A DNA stretch of 64,000 nucleotides from Paraburkholderia ultramafica (GTDB lineage Bacteria > Pseudomonadota > Gammaproteobacteria > Burkholderiales > Burkholderiaceae). Below the pieces are notes generated by a model. It saw only the letters and a program-made list of their open reading frames with translations, was not told where the DNA came from and made no database searches. Below are positions 50,556 through 59,486 of this stretch, piece after piece (position 1 is the stretch's first letter; each line of letters begins with the position of its first letter). The position numbers and the translations under genes are program-made. Location: the NCBI RefSeq assembly GCF_902859915.1, contig NZ_CADIKK010000029.1, positions 41,435 through 105,434 of the forward strand, read 5' to 3'.

Positions 50556-53258
50556 CTACTGCGCGGCTTCCAGCAGGCCCAGAACCAGCGCGCGGCGCAC
50601 GGCGTGCTTGCGGGAACTGGCATCGAGCTTGTCAAAGAGATTCTTCAGATGCCATTTGACGGTCTCTTCACCCACCGACATCGCCAGCGCAATCTCCTTG
50701 TTGGAAAGATTGCGCGCAAGGAGTTCGAGGATTTCCCGCTCCTTCGGCGTCAGCACGACGCTTGGCACCGCGCGCGGCGCGCCGCTTGCCGGGCGCGCCG
50801 GGATCGGCACGACGCGCGGCGCGGGCATCGCATGAATCGGCTGGCCGGCATCGGCGGCTTCTTCGCCGACCCGCCTCATCCAGTCCGCGCTGCCGGGATG
50901 CGCGTCGGCGAGCGTGCGCGTCAGGCCGTAGGCATGGGCCAGATTCATCGCTTCGAGCAGCAGCGGACGGCCTTGCGCGCCGGTTTGCTCCAATGCGAAA
51001 GCCTGTAGCACCATGATCTCGATGCGGTAGCGGCCCAGTTTCATCGCGTTCGCCTGTTCGAGCGCGACAGCGAGGGCATCCAGCGATTCCGGCCAGCGCC
51101 GCGCGGCAACCGACGCATACGCGTGCGACAAGGCCTGCAGCATCGCCACCGGCCGCAGCCACAAGGGCCCATGACGGGCGGCCTCGTGCGCGACGATTTC
51201 GTCGATGCGCTGGACCAGCGCCTCGCATGTCTGCGTACGATAGCGTCCGGCGTGCAAGCGGACCTGCTCCGCGAGACTCACGATGCACAGACGCGGCAGC
51301 CGGCGGCCGACGCCCATCGCGTGCAACGCCTCCAGCAGATCGAGCGCGCGATGCTCGACGCCTTGCACCGCGGCGATCTGCGCGGCGGTGCGGTAGGCGA
51401 GCGTCACCATCTCGGGCGTGCCGCCGCGCTCCAGCACGTCGAGCCGGTTCGCGAGCAAGGCCGCCGCCTGTTCCACGCGGTCGGTTTCGTAGCACACCGC
51501 CGCGCACATCGCGGCAAACATGCAGGTGAGCGGATGACGCCGCCCAAGGTCCGCTTCGGCGCTCGCGAGCGCGGGCATCAGCACGGCTTCGGCGAGACTC
51601 GGCTGGCCTTCGAGCAGATAGCTCAGGCCGATCGTGTGATCGCCCCAGCGCTTCACATAGCCGAGCCCCGTGGCGCTTTCACGGCGCGGCGCGAGTTGCT
51701 GGTAACGCCTCGCCTGCGCGGGTTCACCCTGCAGGATCGCCAGTGCCGAGCGGCGGTTCGCGTGGATCTGCGCGAGCCATGACGTGGCGGATGGCACGGT
51801 GTCCAGCCACGGCTCGAGGAGCGTCACGAAGCGGTCGGTGTTATCGGCGTAGTAAGCGGCCGCGCTGAGGATCATCGCGCATTCGTAGCGCAGTTCAGTG
51901 CCCGCGGCCGGGTCCGCCAGCACGTGTTCGACCTGGCGTTCGGCCTCCGGGTGCCGCTCGCCGAGCGCCAGCACCCACGCGGCGGCAAGACGCAGCCGTG
52001 GCCGGCGCTCCAGTTCCGCCTCGGGCAACAGTTCGAGCCAGTCGAGCACGGCCGCCAGGTTGCCCTCTTTCACGGCGTCATGCAGGCATCGTTCCGCCAG
52101 ATCGTAGGCAGCCTGATGTTGTCCCGCGGCATGCGCGTGGCGCGCCGCTTCGCCTAGCATGCCTTGCGCGGCGAGCCACGCGGAGGCGCGTGAATGCAGC
52201 GCCGCGCGTTCGGCTTCGGGCAGGTCCGCGAGACGGCCTCGCAGCACGTCGCGCACCAGCACGTGAAGCCGGCACCACGCGCTGTCTTCGCTGGCGATGA
52301 AAACCGGCGTGTCGCGCACGAGGCGCGCGAGCCGTTCGAGGGCTTCGTCATCGCCCGTCAATGCGACGCATAGTTGCGGATGCAGCCGGTCCACCACGCT
52401 GATGCGCGTGAGGAACGCGTTGTCCTCGGCGGACAGCTTCGCAATCAGCGCGCCCACGAGGTGATGGCGCAAGCCACCGCGGTCGGCCGACAGCGCTTGC
52501 GCCGCCTCGCGCGGATCGTCGGCTCGCGCCATCGCCGCCAGCGCGAGCTGGAAGCCGAGCGGCCAGCCGTCGGATAGCTCGAAGAGTTGCGCGGACACAT
52601 CGGCGTCGACGCGCGCGCCGAAGCGCTCGCTGATCAGCGCAATCGCCTCGTCCAGCCGAAAGCGCAGCAGCTCGGGGCCGATCAGTTCGCCCGCACCGTA
52701 GGCGAGCAGATCGCCCGCCGCGTCGTCGAGGCCGCGCCGTGCCGACACCGCCACGCGCAGGTTCTGCGGCGCGTTGTGCAGAAGATAGGACAACGCCGCC
52801 GAGCCGCCAGCGGGCAGGCGATCGGCTTCGTCGACGATCAGCACCACGTTGATCGAGAGCTGCGCGACTTCCGCGAGCCACGCGGTGATGCCTTCCAGTT
52901 CGCGGGACGATGCCGCCGCACCGCTGAGCACGAGCCGCCCGAAGGTGGGCCGCGCACAGCCCGCGCGCACCGCGTGCACAAGGCCGAGCAGCAGGCGCCG
53001 CGCGTCGTCGCGCTCATCGACGGACAGCCACGCGACGGCCACGCCGCGCGCCAGATGTTCACGCCGCCATTGCGTCAGCAACGAGGTCTTGCCGTAGCCT
53101 GCGGGCGCCTGAACCAGCGCGACCTGCAGATTGCGCAGCCGCGCCTCATCGGCGCTCAGACGCGCGCGTACCAGCAGATGCTGCGTCGCGCGCGGCGCGA
53201 TCGTCTTCAGGATCAGTTCGGTGGCTGCGCCGTCGGCGCCGTGGATTGTCGAAGCCAT
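50556..53258 (-). CDS. MalT-like LuxR-family ATP-dependent transcription regulator (LAL)
   Basis: 900 residues. N-terminal NTPase with Walker A QAPAGYGKTSLL (about 48-59) and Walker B VVLIVDEADRL; a long helical-repeat sensor region (about 300-780); and a C-terminal LuxR helix-turn-helix (about 835-895: LTPKEREILELLARNLSNKE ... EETVKWHLKNLFDKLDA). This is the MalT/AlkS architecture. The ATG at 53258 is the first Met that directly precedes the family-typical region; the frame extends upstream to 53498 with an arginine-rich, protein-unlike sequence. Position before an AlkK-like synthetase recalls alkS-type control. Confidence 0.88.
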   Translation of the reverse strand: MASTIHGADGAATELILKTIAPRATQHLLVRARLSADEARLRNLQVALVQAPAGYGKTSLLTQWRREHLARGVAVAWLSVDERDDARRLLLGLVHAVRAGCARPTFGRLVLSGAAASSRELEGITAWLAEVAQLSINVVLIVDEADRLPAGGSAALSYLLHNAPQNLRVAVSARRGLDDAAGDLLAYGAGELIGPELLRFRLDEAIALISERFGARVDADVSAQLFELSDGWPLGFQLALAAMARADDPREAAQALSADRGGLRHHLVGALIAKLSAEDNAFLTRISVVDRLHPQLCVALTGDDEALERLARLVRDTPVFIASEDSAWCRLHVLVRDVLRGRLADLPEAERAALHSRASAWLAAQGMLGEAARHAHAAGQHQAAYDLAERCLHDAVKEGNLAAVLDWLELLPEAELERRPRLRLAAAWVLALGERHPEAERQVEHVLADPAAGTELRYECAMILSAAAYYADNTDRFVTLLEPWLDTVPSATSWLAQIHANRRSALAILQGEPAQARRYQQLAPRRESATGLGYVKRWGDHTIGLSYLLEGQPSLAEAVLMPALASAEADLGRRHPLTCMFAAMCAAVCYETDRVEQAAALLANRLDVLERGGTPEMVTLAYRTAAQIAAVQGVEHRALDLLEALHAMGVGRRLPRLCIVSLAEQVRLHAGRYRTQTCEALVQRIDEIVAHEAARHGPLWLRPVAMLQALSHAYASVAARRWPESLDALAVALEQANAMKLGRYRIEIMVLQAFALEQTGAQGRPLLLEAMNLAHAYGLTRTLADAHPGSADWMRRVGEEAADAGQPIHAMPAPRVVPIPARPASGAPRAVPSVVLTPKEREILELLARNLSNKEIALAMSVGEETVKWHLKNLFDKLDASSRKHAVRRALVLGLLEAAQ

Positions 53259-53435
53259 GTGGGCAATATCGGACGGGATTGCGGTACAGCTTACGCGAGC
53301 GCCGCCGCTGCGGCAAAGCGGGGAAGTACGGTTGCGGCGCACTTCGCGTGTCGAGCCCCCTCTTGATGAGTGGGGCCGCGGCAGCCCACCCTCGCTACGA
53401 TACCGTCCAATAGACGTTGCAAACGAGGCCACATC

Positions 53436-53486
53436 ATGAATTCCACGCCGATGACGGCGGCCGTCAGCGCGATGTACGCAGGCTGA
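53436..53486 (+). other. Possible 16-codon leader ORF before the Usp-hemerythrin gene
   Basis: ATG at 53436 with GAGG 7 bases upstream encodes 16 residues (NSTPMTAAVSAMYAG after the start) and stops 10 bases before the next ATG. The ORF is too short for evidence from composition. It could be a translational leader or chance. Confidence 0.3.
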
Positions 53487-53496
53487 CGGGCACGCC

Positions 53497-54489
53497 ATGT
53501 ATCGTCATTTTCTCGTGCCGGTGGGCGCCACCGATGCCGCCATCACGGCCATGGGTCACGCGCTCGAATTCGCCAGATCGATTGGCGCGCGTGTCACGTT
53601 TTTCCATGCGTGCGTCGCATCAGAGCGCGATGGTGATGAAGCCTGGGCCGAAAACCGTGCGGCGGAGTGGTTCGCCAAAGCCGAGGCGGCTGCGCGTGCG
53701 CAAGGTGTGCCGTGCGCGACGACATCGCGCACGGAAGCGAACCCGGGCGACGTCACGTTCCAGACATTCGCCGACGCGGCCCGCGAGCACGGCTGCGACC
53801 TCATCTGCGCATCGCAAGACGCGCCGTGGCTGGGCCGCCACCCCGACGTCGATTGCCTGGATGCCGGCAGCCCGGATGCCGGCAGCCCGGACGCCGGCCA
53901 ACTGTTCGCCGTGAGTGGAATCCCTGTGCTGACGTGCACCGTGCAGCCGCACCGGACGACCGACCTCGCGATCGGCGCGCTGCTCGCCGTGAATCGCGCG
54001 CTCAGCGCTGAACTGCGCGTGATGCTGGACCATGTCCACGCGGCGGTCTCGCGCGGCGCGCCGTGCGACGCGCTTGCCGTGCGTTCGAATGCTGTCGCGT
54101 TACGCAAAGTGCTGGCGTTGCGCCAGCCGCCGGACGAGGGCGCCAGCCTGTTCGCGAGGCTGCGCGATCGCACGTCCACGCTCGATGCGGAACTCGCCGA
54201 ACTCGAACGCCAGCATCAGCACGAAATCCGTCTGATCGACGAACTGATCGGCAACGCCGCTGCGCTTGCGGAGGGCGGACTTTCGCCAGCGCGCTTCGAA
54301 GAGCAGTTGCGCGCTTGTGCCCAGTTCATCTGGGAACACCTGGGACGCGAGGAGGGCGTGATCCTGCCCGCAGCGCGCCGCTATCTGAGCGATGCGGACT
54401 GGCAGGCCATCGGCGTGACGCCCGGTATCGCCGCGCGAGCGACGAGCGCTGAGCCTGACACTGGCAAGCCGGGCAGCGCGCGTCCATGA
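53497..54489 (+). CDS. Universal stress domain fused to hemerythrin-like (HHE) domain
   Basis: 330 residues. Residues 1-150 have a UspA-type start (YRHFLVPVGATDAAITAMGHALEFARSIGARVTFFHA) and an SxVPVLTC-like strand end (VSGIPVLTCTV); the nucleotide-binding Gly motif is poor. Residues about 165-300 form a helical bundle with LDHVHAAVSRG, QHQHEIRLIDELI and FIWEHLGREEGVILPAA, the H...HxxE...H...HxxxE pattern of hemerythrin-like domains, which could bind a di-iron centre and oxygen or NO. Between them is a DAGSP DAGSP DAGQ repeat (53870-53900). No SD-like sequence is strong at 53497. Monocistronic. Confidence 0.8.
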   Translation: MYRHFLVPVGATDAAITAMGHALEFARSIGARVTFFHACVASERDGDEAWAENRAAEWFAKAEAAARAQGVPCATTSRTEANPGDVTFQTFADAAREHGCDLICASQDAPWLGRHPDVDCLDAGSPDAGSPDAGQLFAVSGIPVLTCTVQPHRTTDLAIGALLAVNRALSAELRVMLDHVHAAVSRGAPCDALAVRSNAVALRKVLALRQPPDEGASLFARLRDRTSTLDAELAELERQHQHEIRLIDELIGNAAALAEGGLSPARFEEQLRACAQFIWEHLGREEGVILPAARRYLSDADWQAIGVTPGIAARATSAEPDTGKPGSARP

Positions 54490-54612
54490 CAGGATAAAGC
54501 GCCTCACGCCGAAAGCACCGTCTCCGGATGCCGAAAATCCTGTCGTGCACACGCCTCGGAAAACGGACGAGAAGCTGCTGTTCGTCAACGCGTTCACGAG
54601 CGAAGACCAACG

Positions 54613-55608
54613 TTAAAAGCTCACAGCGAACCCGAACGACACGCCATGCACGTTGCGCCCGAAAACATATCGCGCGAGCAGACGTGTGCGAGTAATGACA
54701 ATTGGATATTTGCTGCTATCGAGTTCAAGACCCACGCCCAATGACGTGAGATCGTTAAATCCCAATACGCCCGCGCTGTCGCCGAAATAGTGCGAGTAGG
54801 CGGCTTCGAGCACATAGCGAATCGGCCGGTCGAGCGCGTGCCAACCCGTTGGCGCGCGCCAGCGTGTCCATAGGCTGACCTGCTGCGCCATGGCTGAACC
54901 CTGCACCCCTGCGGAAGTACCGCCGAAGCTTCGCAGATAGATATCGGTCGCGCGCAATTCCGCATCGATCTCGTAGTTTTCGCGGTAGTGCTCGTAATCG
55001 AGCATCAGCGAGCCGCCATAGCCGTAAGCGTCCAGCGATCCGTTGTCGAGAAACTGGAGATTGCTGTCGGTGACGTGATTGATCACCGACTGCCCGACCT
55101 TCAGATCGCTCGCGACACGTCCAATGGTGCCGTTCAGGATCGGACGAAACACCAGTTCATCCGTGATGCGGAAGTCCCAACCGATACCGGCCGTGGAACT
55201 GAAGGTATTCCATCGCGTCGGCAGCGGACGCTGTTGGGCGCCATCGGTGGCGATGAACGTCGGGTCGTAACGGCTGTACGCGAGCGTGCCCTCCAGATAC
55301 AACGGAAAGGACTTGCTGAGCGTGAAGCCGCCGCCGAGTTGCGTTTGTCCGAAGCCCGGGTTGCCCGTGGTCCCGCTGTTGATCGACAGCGAACTGGTGG
55401 TCACATCGGGGACGGTCGTATACGTCATGACGGCCAGCACGGCGTCGGCATGCTGCTTTACATTGCCGCCGATCACCGTGCGGCTCGACAACACGTCCGG
55501 TATTCCCTGCGCGTGCGACTGGACGGACAGCAAGGCCAGAACCACGCCAGCCCATAGCGCGGATGACGCGCAAGTCGACCTTGGCGAACGAATACGAGTG
55601 CTCTTCAT
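54613..55608 (-). CDS. Outer-membrane beta-barrel protein, exported
   Basis: 331 residues from the ATG at 55608. Signal peptide (about 1-35, ending SHA), followed by an amphipathic beta-strand pattern (LGGGFTLSKSFPLYLEGTLAYSRYD, AGIGWDFRITDELVFRPILNGTIG, YGYGGSLMLDYEHYRENYEID) and a C-terminal SFGFAVSF ending in Phe, as in barrel proteins inserted by Bam. It resembles uncharacterised barrel proteins rather than a known porin. Substrate or function unknown. Downstream there is a 123-base gap to the Usp gene, which converges. Confidence 0.8.
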   Translation of the reverse strand: MKSTRIRSPRSTCASSALWAGVVLALLSVQSHAQGIPDVLSSRTVIGGNVKQHADAVLAVMTYTTVPDVTTSSLSINSGTTGNPGFGQTQLGGGFTLSKSFPLYLEGTLAYSRYDPTFIATDGAQQRPLPTRWNTFSSTAGIGWDFRITDELVFRPILNGTIGRVASDLKVGQSVINHVTDSNLQFLDNGSLDAYGYGGSLMLDYEHYRENYEIDAELRATDIYLRSFGGTSAGVQGSAMAQQVSLWTRWRAPTGWHALDRPIRYVLEAAYSHYFGDSAGVLGFNDLTSLGVGLELDSSKYPIVITRTRLLARYVFGRNVHGVSFGFAVSF

Positions 55609-55957
55609 CCCGTGTCGAGATCTGCCCGGTAGATCGCAAGCTGCCTTGACGGTCCAAACGCGCATGGCGCACTCCCTTCAGTTACGGCATTGGATTTCAC
55701 TCGTTGATGCACCGGGCATGCGCAGGAATCCGATGTGCAGCGCGAGGTCTGGGGGAATCTTCGGCGGCACGCGATTTTAGCTCTCGGGTGAAGGACTCTG
55801 GGCGTCAGTTGCGGGCTCTGAAAAGAATAGCAGGCCAAGTTCCAGACCATGGCCGACGGCAAGCGCCCAGTCCTCGAACTTTAACCGTGCGGATGGCGCA
55901 GCCCGTGGTGGCGGAACGGGTGGCGCAGGCGCGGCGGAGGCGGCCGGCGCTAGTTCG
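55609..55957. other. Gene-free stretch
   Basis: 349 bases upstream of the barrel gene. I see no gene, dyad or clear repeat; it probably contains the barrel-gene promoter. Confidence 0.45.
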
Positions 55958-56326
55958 TCATACGAAGGGAAGCGATTCTGGCTGAATCAATATGCGATAT
56001 GACCATTCCCGGCCCACCGCATGAGCGCCATTGATGCGCGTCACGGCTGGAGACTGCGTTTCCGTCCGGGAGTTGAGAGCGGCAACGCTGCCTGGTTCAA
56101 GAATGCTCGACGAGTTGTATAGGCAAATCCACTCGTGCTTGTCTGCATCCGCCATGTCGGTTTCGAGCATCCAGTGCACGTCGCATTGACGACAGCGATA
56201 TTTGCACACCTCGATCGGGCGACGGCCCAGCGGACGCAATCTCGTCGCACAGTCCGATTTCAGCAGTTGTGGATGGGGCGCAGGAGTGGCGCTCAGCAGC
56301 ATTCTTTCGCACGCGTCGCATAGCAT
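55958..56326 (-). CDS. Small cysteine-rich (zinc-ribbon-like) protein
   Basis: 122 residues from an internal ATG at 56326, chosen because the protein-like part starts with LCDACERMLL. It has CxxC in CDAC, a second pair in YRCRQCDVHW and a further WICLYN. A single zinc ribbon of two CxxC pairs is plausible. It follows a GRRPIEV...YRCRQC pattern that looks like a real domain, although the C-terminal third is less convincing. The ribosome-binding site is weak. It could be a hypothetical protein or a chance ORF; no neighbour clarifies its role. Confidence 0.5.
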   Translation of the reverse strand: MLCDACERMLLSATPAPHPQLLKSDCATRLRPLGRRPIEVCKYRCRQCDVHWMLETDMADADKHEWICLYNSSSILEPGSVAALNSRTETQSPAVTRINGAHAVGREWSYRILIQPESLPFV

Positions 56327-56699
56327 GGGAGTCAGGCTCGCAGAAGAATGACGGGACAAATATAGCACTGCGAATGGCAAAGTTGCGCGGCGCATTTGAT
56401 GACATGGCGTCCTTGAGCCAACTTTCAAAGTGCAAGCATCGGATCGACGGCCACACCCGAAACGGCATCAGCATGCCGAAGTGGACGCGAACAAATGGCG
56501 ATGGCCGCAGGTCGCGATGAATCTGTCCGACGATGGCGGCGCAGTTCATTGGGCTCGGGCCATTGAAGCCGCGATTGCGCTGGCAAGCCGCCGCGCATTG
56601 CGCGTGCGCGATCGAGCCGCCGGGGCAGCGGAGCGCGGCGCACGAGCCGTGCTAATCTTGCTGCCTTCGTGGAAGCAACGCGGCAACCCAGACACCCTG
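56327..56699. other. Gene-free stretch before the AraC-family regulator
   Basis: 373 bases with no convincing gene or repeat. The regulator frame is open upstream to 56430, but the extension is unlike an AraC N-terminus. Confidence 0.45.
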
Positions 56700-57449
56700 A
56701 TGGAAGCCTTCGATCCAAGCGGCGTCGAGCCAGCGGTCTTCGTGGTCGGCGAGCGCCGTGAGACGCTGGACCAACCGTGGCAAGCCTGTCATCGCGCGCG
56801 GCTGATGTACGTGAGCGACGGCGTGCTGACCGTGCGCACCGAAACCGGCCACTGGGTCGTGCCGCCCGGGCATGCGGTCTGGATCGTGCCGAACGTGCTG
56901 CATTGCCTGTGCGCCACGCGACGCGTGCAACTGTATTCGCTGTATGCCGCCACGGAGGCCGCGCCGCTGCCCGCGCAAAGCGGCGCGGTCGTGCCGGACG
57001 CGCTCGTGCAAGCGTTGCTGATCGCCGCGGCCAATCTGCCGCTCGACCAACCGTTCGACGAACCCGCCAGCCGTCTCGTGCAAGTGCTGCTGGATCGCCT
57101 GCCGGCCTTGCCGGCCGCGCCGCTGGGCCTGAACTGGCCGGTCGACCCGCGCATCCGGCGGATCGCCGCAGCGCTGAGCGCCAACCCGGCGCAGCCCGCG
57201 TTGCTCGAAGACCTCGCCGCGGCCGCCGGTGTCAGGGCTCGCACGGCGGCGCGTCTGTTCGTCAAGGAAACCGGGCAGACCTTCGGTCAGTGGCGCCAGC
57301 AGTTGCGCCTGCTGGTTGCGCTCGAACATCTGGGCGCGGGCGAGAGTGTCACGCAAGTGGCGCTTGAAGTCGGCTACCACGACGTGTCGTCGTTTATCGC
57401 GGTGTTCCGCGACGCGTTCGGCGACACGCCCGCGCGCTATTTCCGCTGA
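56700..57449 (+). CDS. AraC-family transcriptional regulator with cupin sensor domain
   Basis: 249 residues. N-terminal AraC-type cupin domain (about 20-110: WVVPPGHAVWIVPNVLHCL, the typical strand pattern with HCL). The C-terminal AraC DNA-binding domain spans about 155-248 with two helix-turn-helices (LLEDLAAAAGVRARTAARLFVKETG; VTQVALEVGYHDVSSFIAVFRDAFGDTPARYFR). I chose the ATG at 56700; no strong ribosome-binding site is visible. It converges on the EmrB-type exporter gene, which it may or may not control. The ligand is unknown. Confidence 0.87.
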   Translation: MEAFDPSGVEPAVFVVGERRETLDQPWQACHRARLMYVSDGVLTVRTETGHWVVPPGHAVWIVPNVLHCLCATRRVQLYSLYAATEAAPLPAQSGAVVPDALVQALLIAAANLPLDQPFDEPASRLVQVLLDRLPALPAAPLGLNWPVDPRIRRIAAALSANPAQPALLEDLAAAAGVRARTAARLFVKETGQTFGQWRQQLRLLVALEHLGAGESVTQVALEVGYHDVSSFIAVFRDAFGDTPARYFR

Positions 57450-57472
57450 CGCGGCGCGGCCGACGCCGCGTC
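57448..57472. terminator. Possible hairpin terminator after the AraC-family gene
   Basis: GACGCGGC (57448-57455) pairs with GCCGCGTC (57465-57472) over a 9-base loop, overlapping the stop codon. No T-run follows, so terminator function is only possible. Confidence 0.35.
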
Positions 57473-57558
57473 GTGATGCGCGAGGATCAGCGAACGTGGG
57501 TGCGCGCGAAGGCGAACGCGAAGGCGAGACTCAGGACAAAAAAACAGAAACGTCCCGC

Positions 57559-59136
57559 TCAATGCGCGCCCGCCGCATCCGGACCACTGCCGCCCTTGGC
57601 CGGCCGCGTAATCCAGATCAACGGAATGATCAGAATGAAGATGATCGCCGACACGTAGAAAATATCGTTCAGGCCCATCATCGCGGCCTGAGTGTTCACG
57701 GTGAAATCGAACAGCGCACGCGCCGATTGCGTATTCAGATGCAGCAGCGACTGACTCGAATCGATCTGTTGTGCGAACGCCGGGTTATTGATGGAGGCTT
57801 GCTCCGTGAGTCTCGCGTGATGGAGCACCGTGCGGTTGTTCCATTCGTTGCCCGCGATCGACGTGCCCACCGCGCCGCAAAACACGCGCACGAAATTCGA
57901 CAGGCCCGCCGCCGCCGGAATCTTGTGAGGCGGCTGGCCGGACAGGATGATCGAAGTCAGCGGCACGAAGAACAGCGCCATCGGAATGCCTTGCAGCAGC
58001 GTGGGTATCACCAGATGCCACGTGTCGATTTCGATCACGTACTTCGAGCGCATATAGAACACGATCGCGAAGCCGATAAAGGCCAGCGTCGCGATGATGC
58101 GCGCATCCGAGCGCGGCAGCACGCGGCCCATCACCGGCGCGAGCAGCACCGCGAACACGCCGAGCGGCGCGGTCACGAGACCGGCATCGACGGAGCGGTA
58201 ATTCAGATACTCCTGCATCCATTGCGGCAGCAGCACGAGGTTGCCGAAGAACACGCCGTACGCGACCGAAATCGCAATCGTGCCGCCAAGGAAGTTGCGC
58301 TGCTGGAACAGCCGCAGATCGACGATCGGATGCTCTTCGGTCAGCTCCCACACGAGGAAGAACGCGAAACTGATCAGCGCGGTGATGCCGAGCATCACGA
58401 CCACCGGCGACGAGAACCAGTCGAGGTCCTTGCCCTTGTCGAGCATGATCTGCAACGACGCGACCCAGGTGATCAGGAGACCGAGGCCGATCACGTCGAT
58501 CGGCGGCTTGCGGGTCGGCGATTCGCGGGTGCGATAGATCATCCACGTGACGCCCGCCGCGAACAGGCCGACCGGAATGTTGATGTAGAAGATCCACGAC
58601 CAGCTATAACTGTCCGTGATCCACCCACCGAGCGCGGGGCCCGCGATCGGGCCGACAGTCGCGGTCATCGCCCACAGCGCGAGCGCGGTCGAGGCTTTCT
58701 CTTTCGGATACGAGCCGAGCAGAATCGCTTGCGACAGCGGAATCAAGGGGCCGGCCACCGCGCCCTGGAAGATCCGCGCGAGCAGCAGGGTCGGCAGCGT
58801 CGGCGCAATGCCGCACAGCCACGAAGCCAGCACGAACATCAGGATCGCGCCGACGAACAGCTTCACCTGGCCGATGCGCTGCGTGAGCCAGCCGGTTAGT
58901 GGAATCGACACCGCATTGGCCGCGGCGAACACGGTGATGACCCATGTGCCTTCATCGACCGACACGCCGAGGTTGCCCGAAATGGTCGGAATCGCGACGT
59001 TCGCAATCGACGTGTCGAGCACGTTCATGAAGGTCGCGAGCGCGACGGCGATGGTCGCCAGAACCAGCTTGCCGCCTTCGAGCGGCGGCGGTGGTGCGGG
59101 CGGCGCGGCAGCAGGCGCGGCGGTGGGCTGGCTCAA
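57559..59136 (-). CDS. DHA2-family multidrug exporter (EmrB-like)
   Basis: 525 residues. MFS drug:H+ antiporter with 14 membrane segments. Motifs: LDTSIANVAIPTISGNLGVS (conserved first-helix motif), WVITVFAAANAVSIPLTGWLTQRIGQ, ILLGSYPKEKAS and the motif-C region GPIAGPALGGWITDSYSWSWIFYINIPVG. The start is a TTG at 59136 with GGAG 7 bases upstream; the N-terminus is Ala/Pro-rich. No EmrA-type membrane-fusion gene is adjacent, so it may pump alone or with a distant adaptor. Confidence 0.9.
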   Translation of the reverse strand: MSQPTAAPAAAPPAPPPPLEGGKLVLATIAVALATFMNVLDTSIANVAIPTISGNLGVSVDEGTWVITVFAAANAVSIPLTGWLTQRIGQVKLFVGAILMFVLASWLCGIAPTLPTLLLARIFQGAVAGPLIPLSQAILLGSYPKEKASTALALWAMTATVGPIAGPALGGWITDSYSWSWIFYINIPVGLFAAGVTWMIYRTRESPTRKPPIDVIGLGLLITWVASLQIMLDKGKDLDWFSSPVVVMLGITALISFAFFLVWELTEEHPIVDLRLFQQRNFLGGTIAISVAYGVFFGNLVLLPQWMQEYLNYRSVDAGLVTAPLGVFAVLLAPVMGRVLPRSDARIIATLAFIGFAIVFYMRSKYVIEIDTWHLVIPTLLQGIPMALFFVPLTSIILSGQPPHKIPAAAGLSNFVRVFCGAVGTSIAGNEWNNRTVLHHARLTEQASINNPAFAQQIDSSQSLLHLNTQSARALFDFTVNTQAAMMGLNDIFYVSAIIFILIIPLIWITRPAKGGSGPDAAGAH

Positions 59137-59332
59137 ACGGTTCTCCGGATCGGGTGCTGCGGATCAAGTGGACGGTTGTGCTATTTCCCGCGGACGTCAG
59201 GCGCTGGACGGCGGGTCCGTCGAATGCTCGCAAAAGCATACCTGTATCCGGATTTTGGCGTCGCCGGGGCATGCAGGTTGGGCGGCGGAAACAAATCGGC
59301 CAGCGTATGCTCGCGGCTGGAGCTGCTGATGC

Positions 59333-59361
59333 CATTCATGACATCGAGGTCATTCATGTCA
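59333..59361. promoter_or_regulatory. Direct and inverted repeats upstream of the exporter
   Basis: Direct repeat CATTCATG at 59333-59340 and 59351-59358, and an overlapping inverted repeat TGACAT (59339-59344)/ATGTCA (59356-59361). It lies about 200 bases before the exporter start, so it may be an operator or chance. The rest of the 350-base gap shows no gene. Confidence 0.35.
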
Positions 59362-59486
59362 TTAAGGCAATGAGAGACCATCAGGCTGTTAAGGATGCGT
59401 AAGGCAGCATGCCGCCGCGTGGCATCCGCCACGCGTGCGTACACCGGACACGAACCGCGAATCAACCGAGAAAGAAGGAAACGAAG

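Noticed and set aside
55841..55855. AGACCATGGCC as an eleventh regulon dyad
   Set aside because: Both the second arm and the flanking K-A-T are missing, and the site is far from the island.
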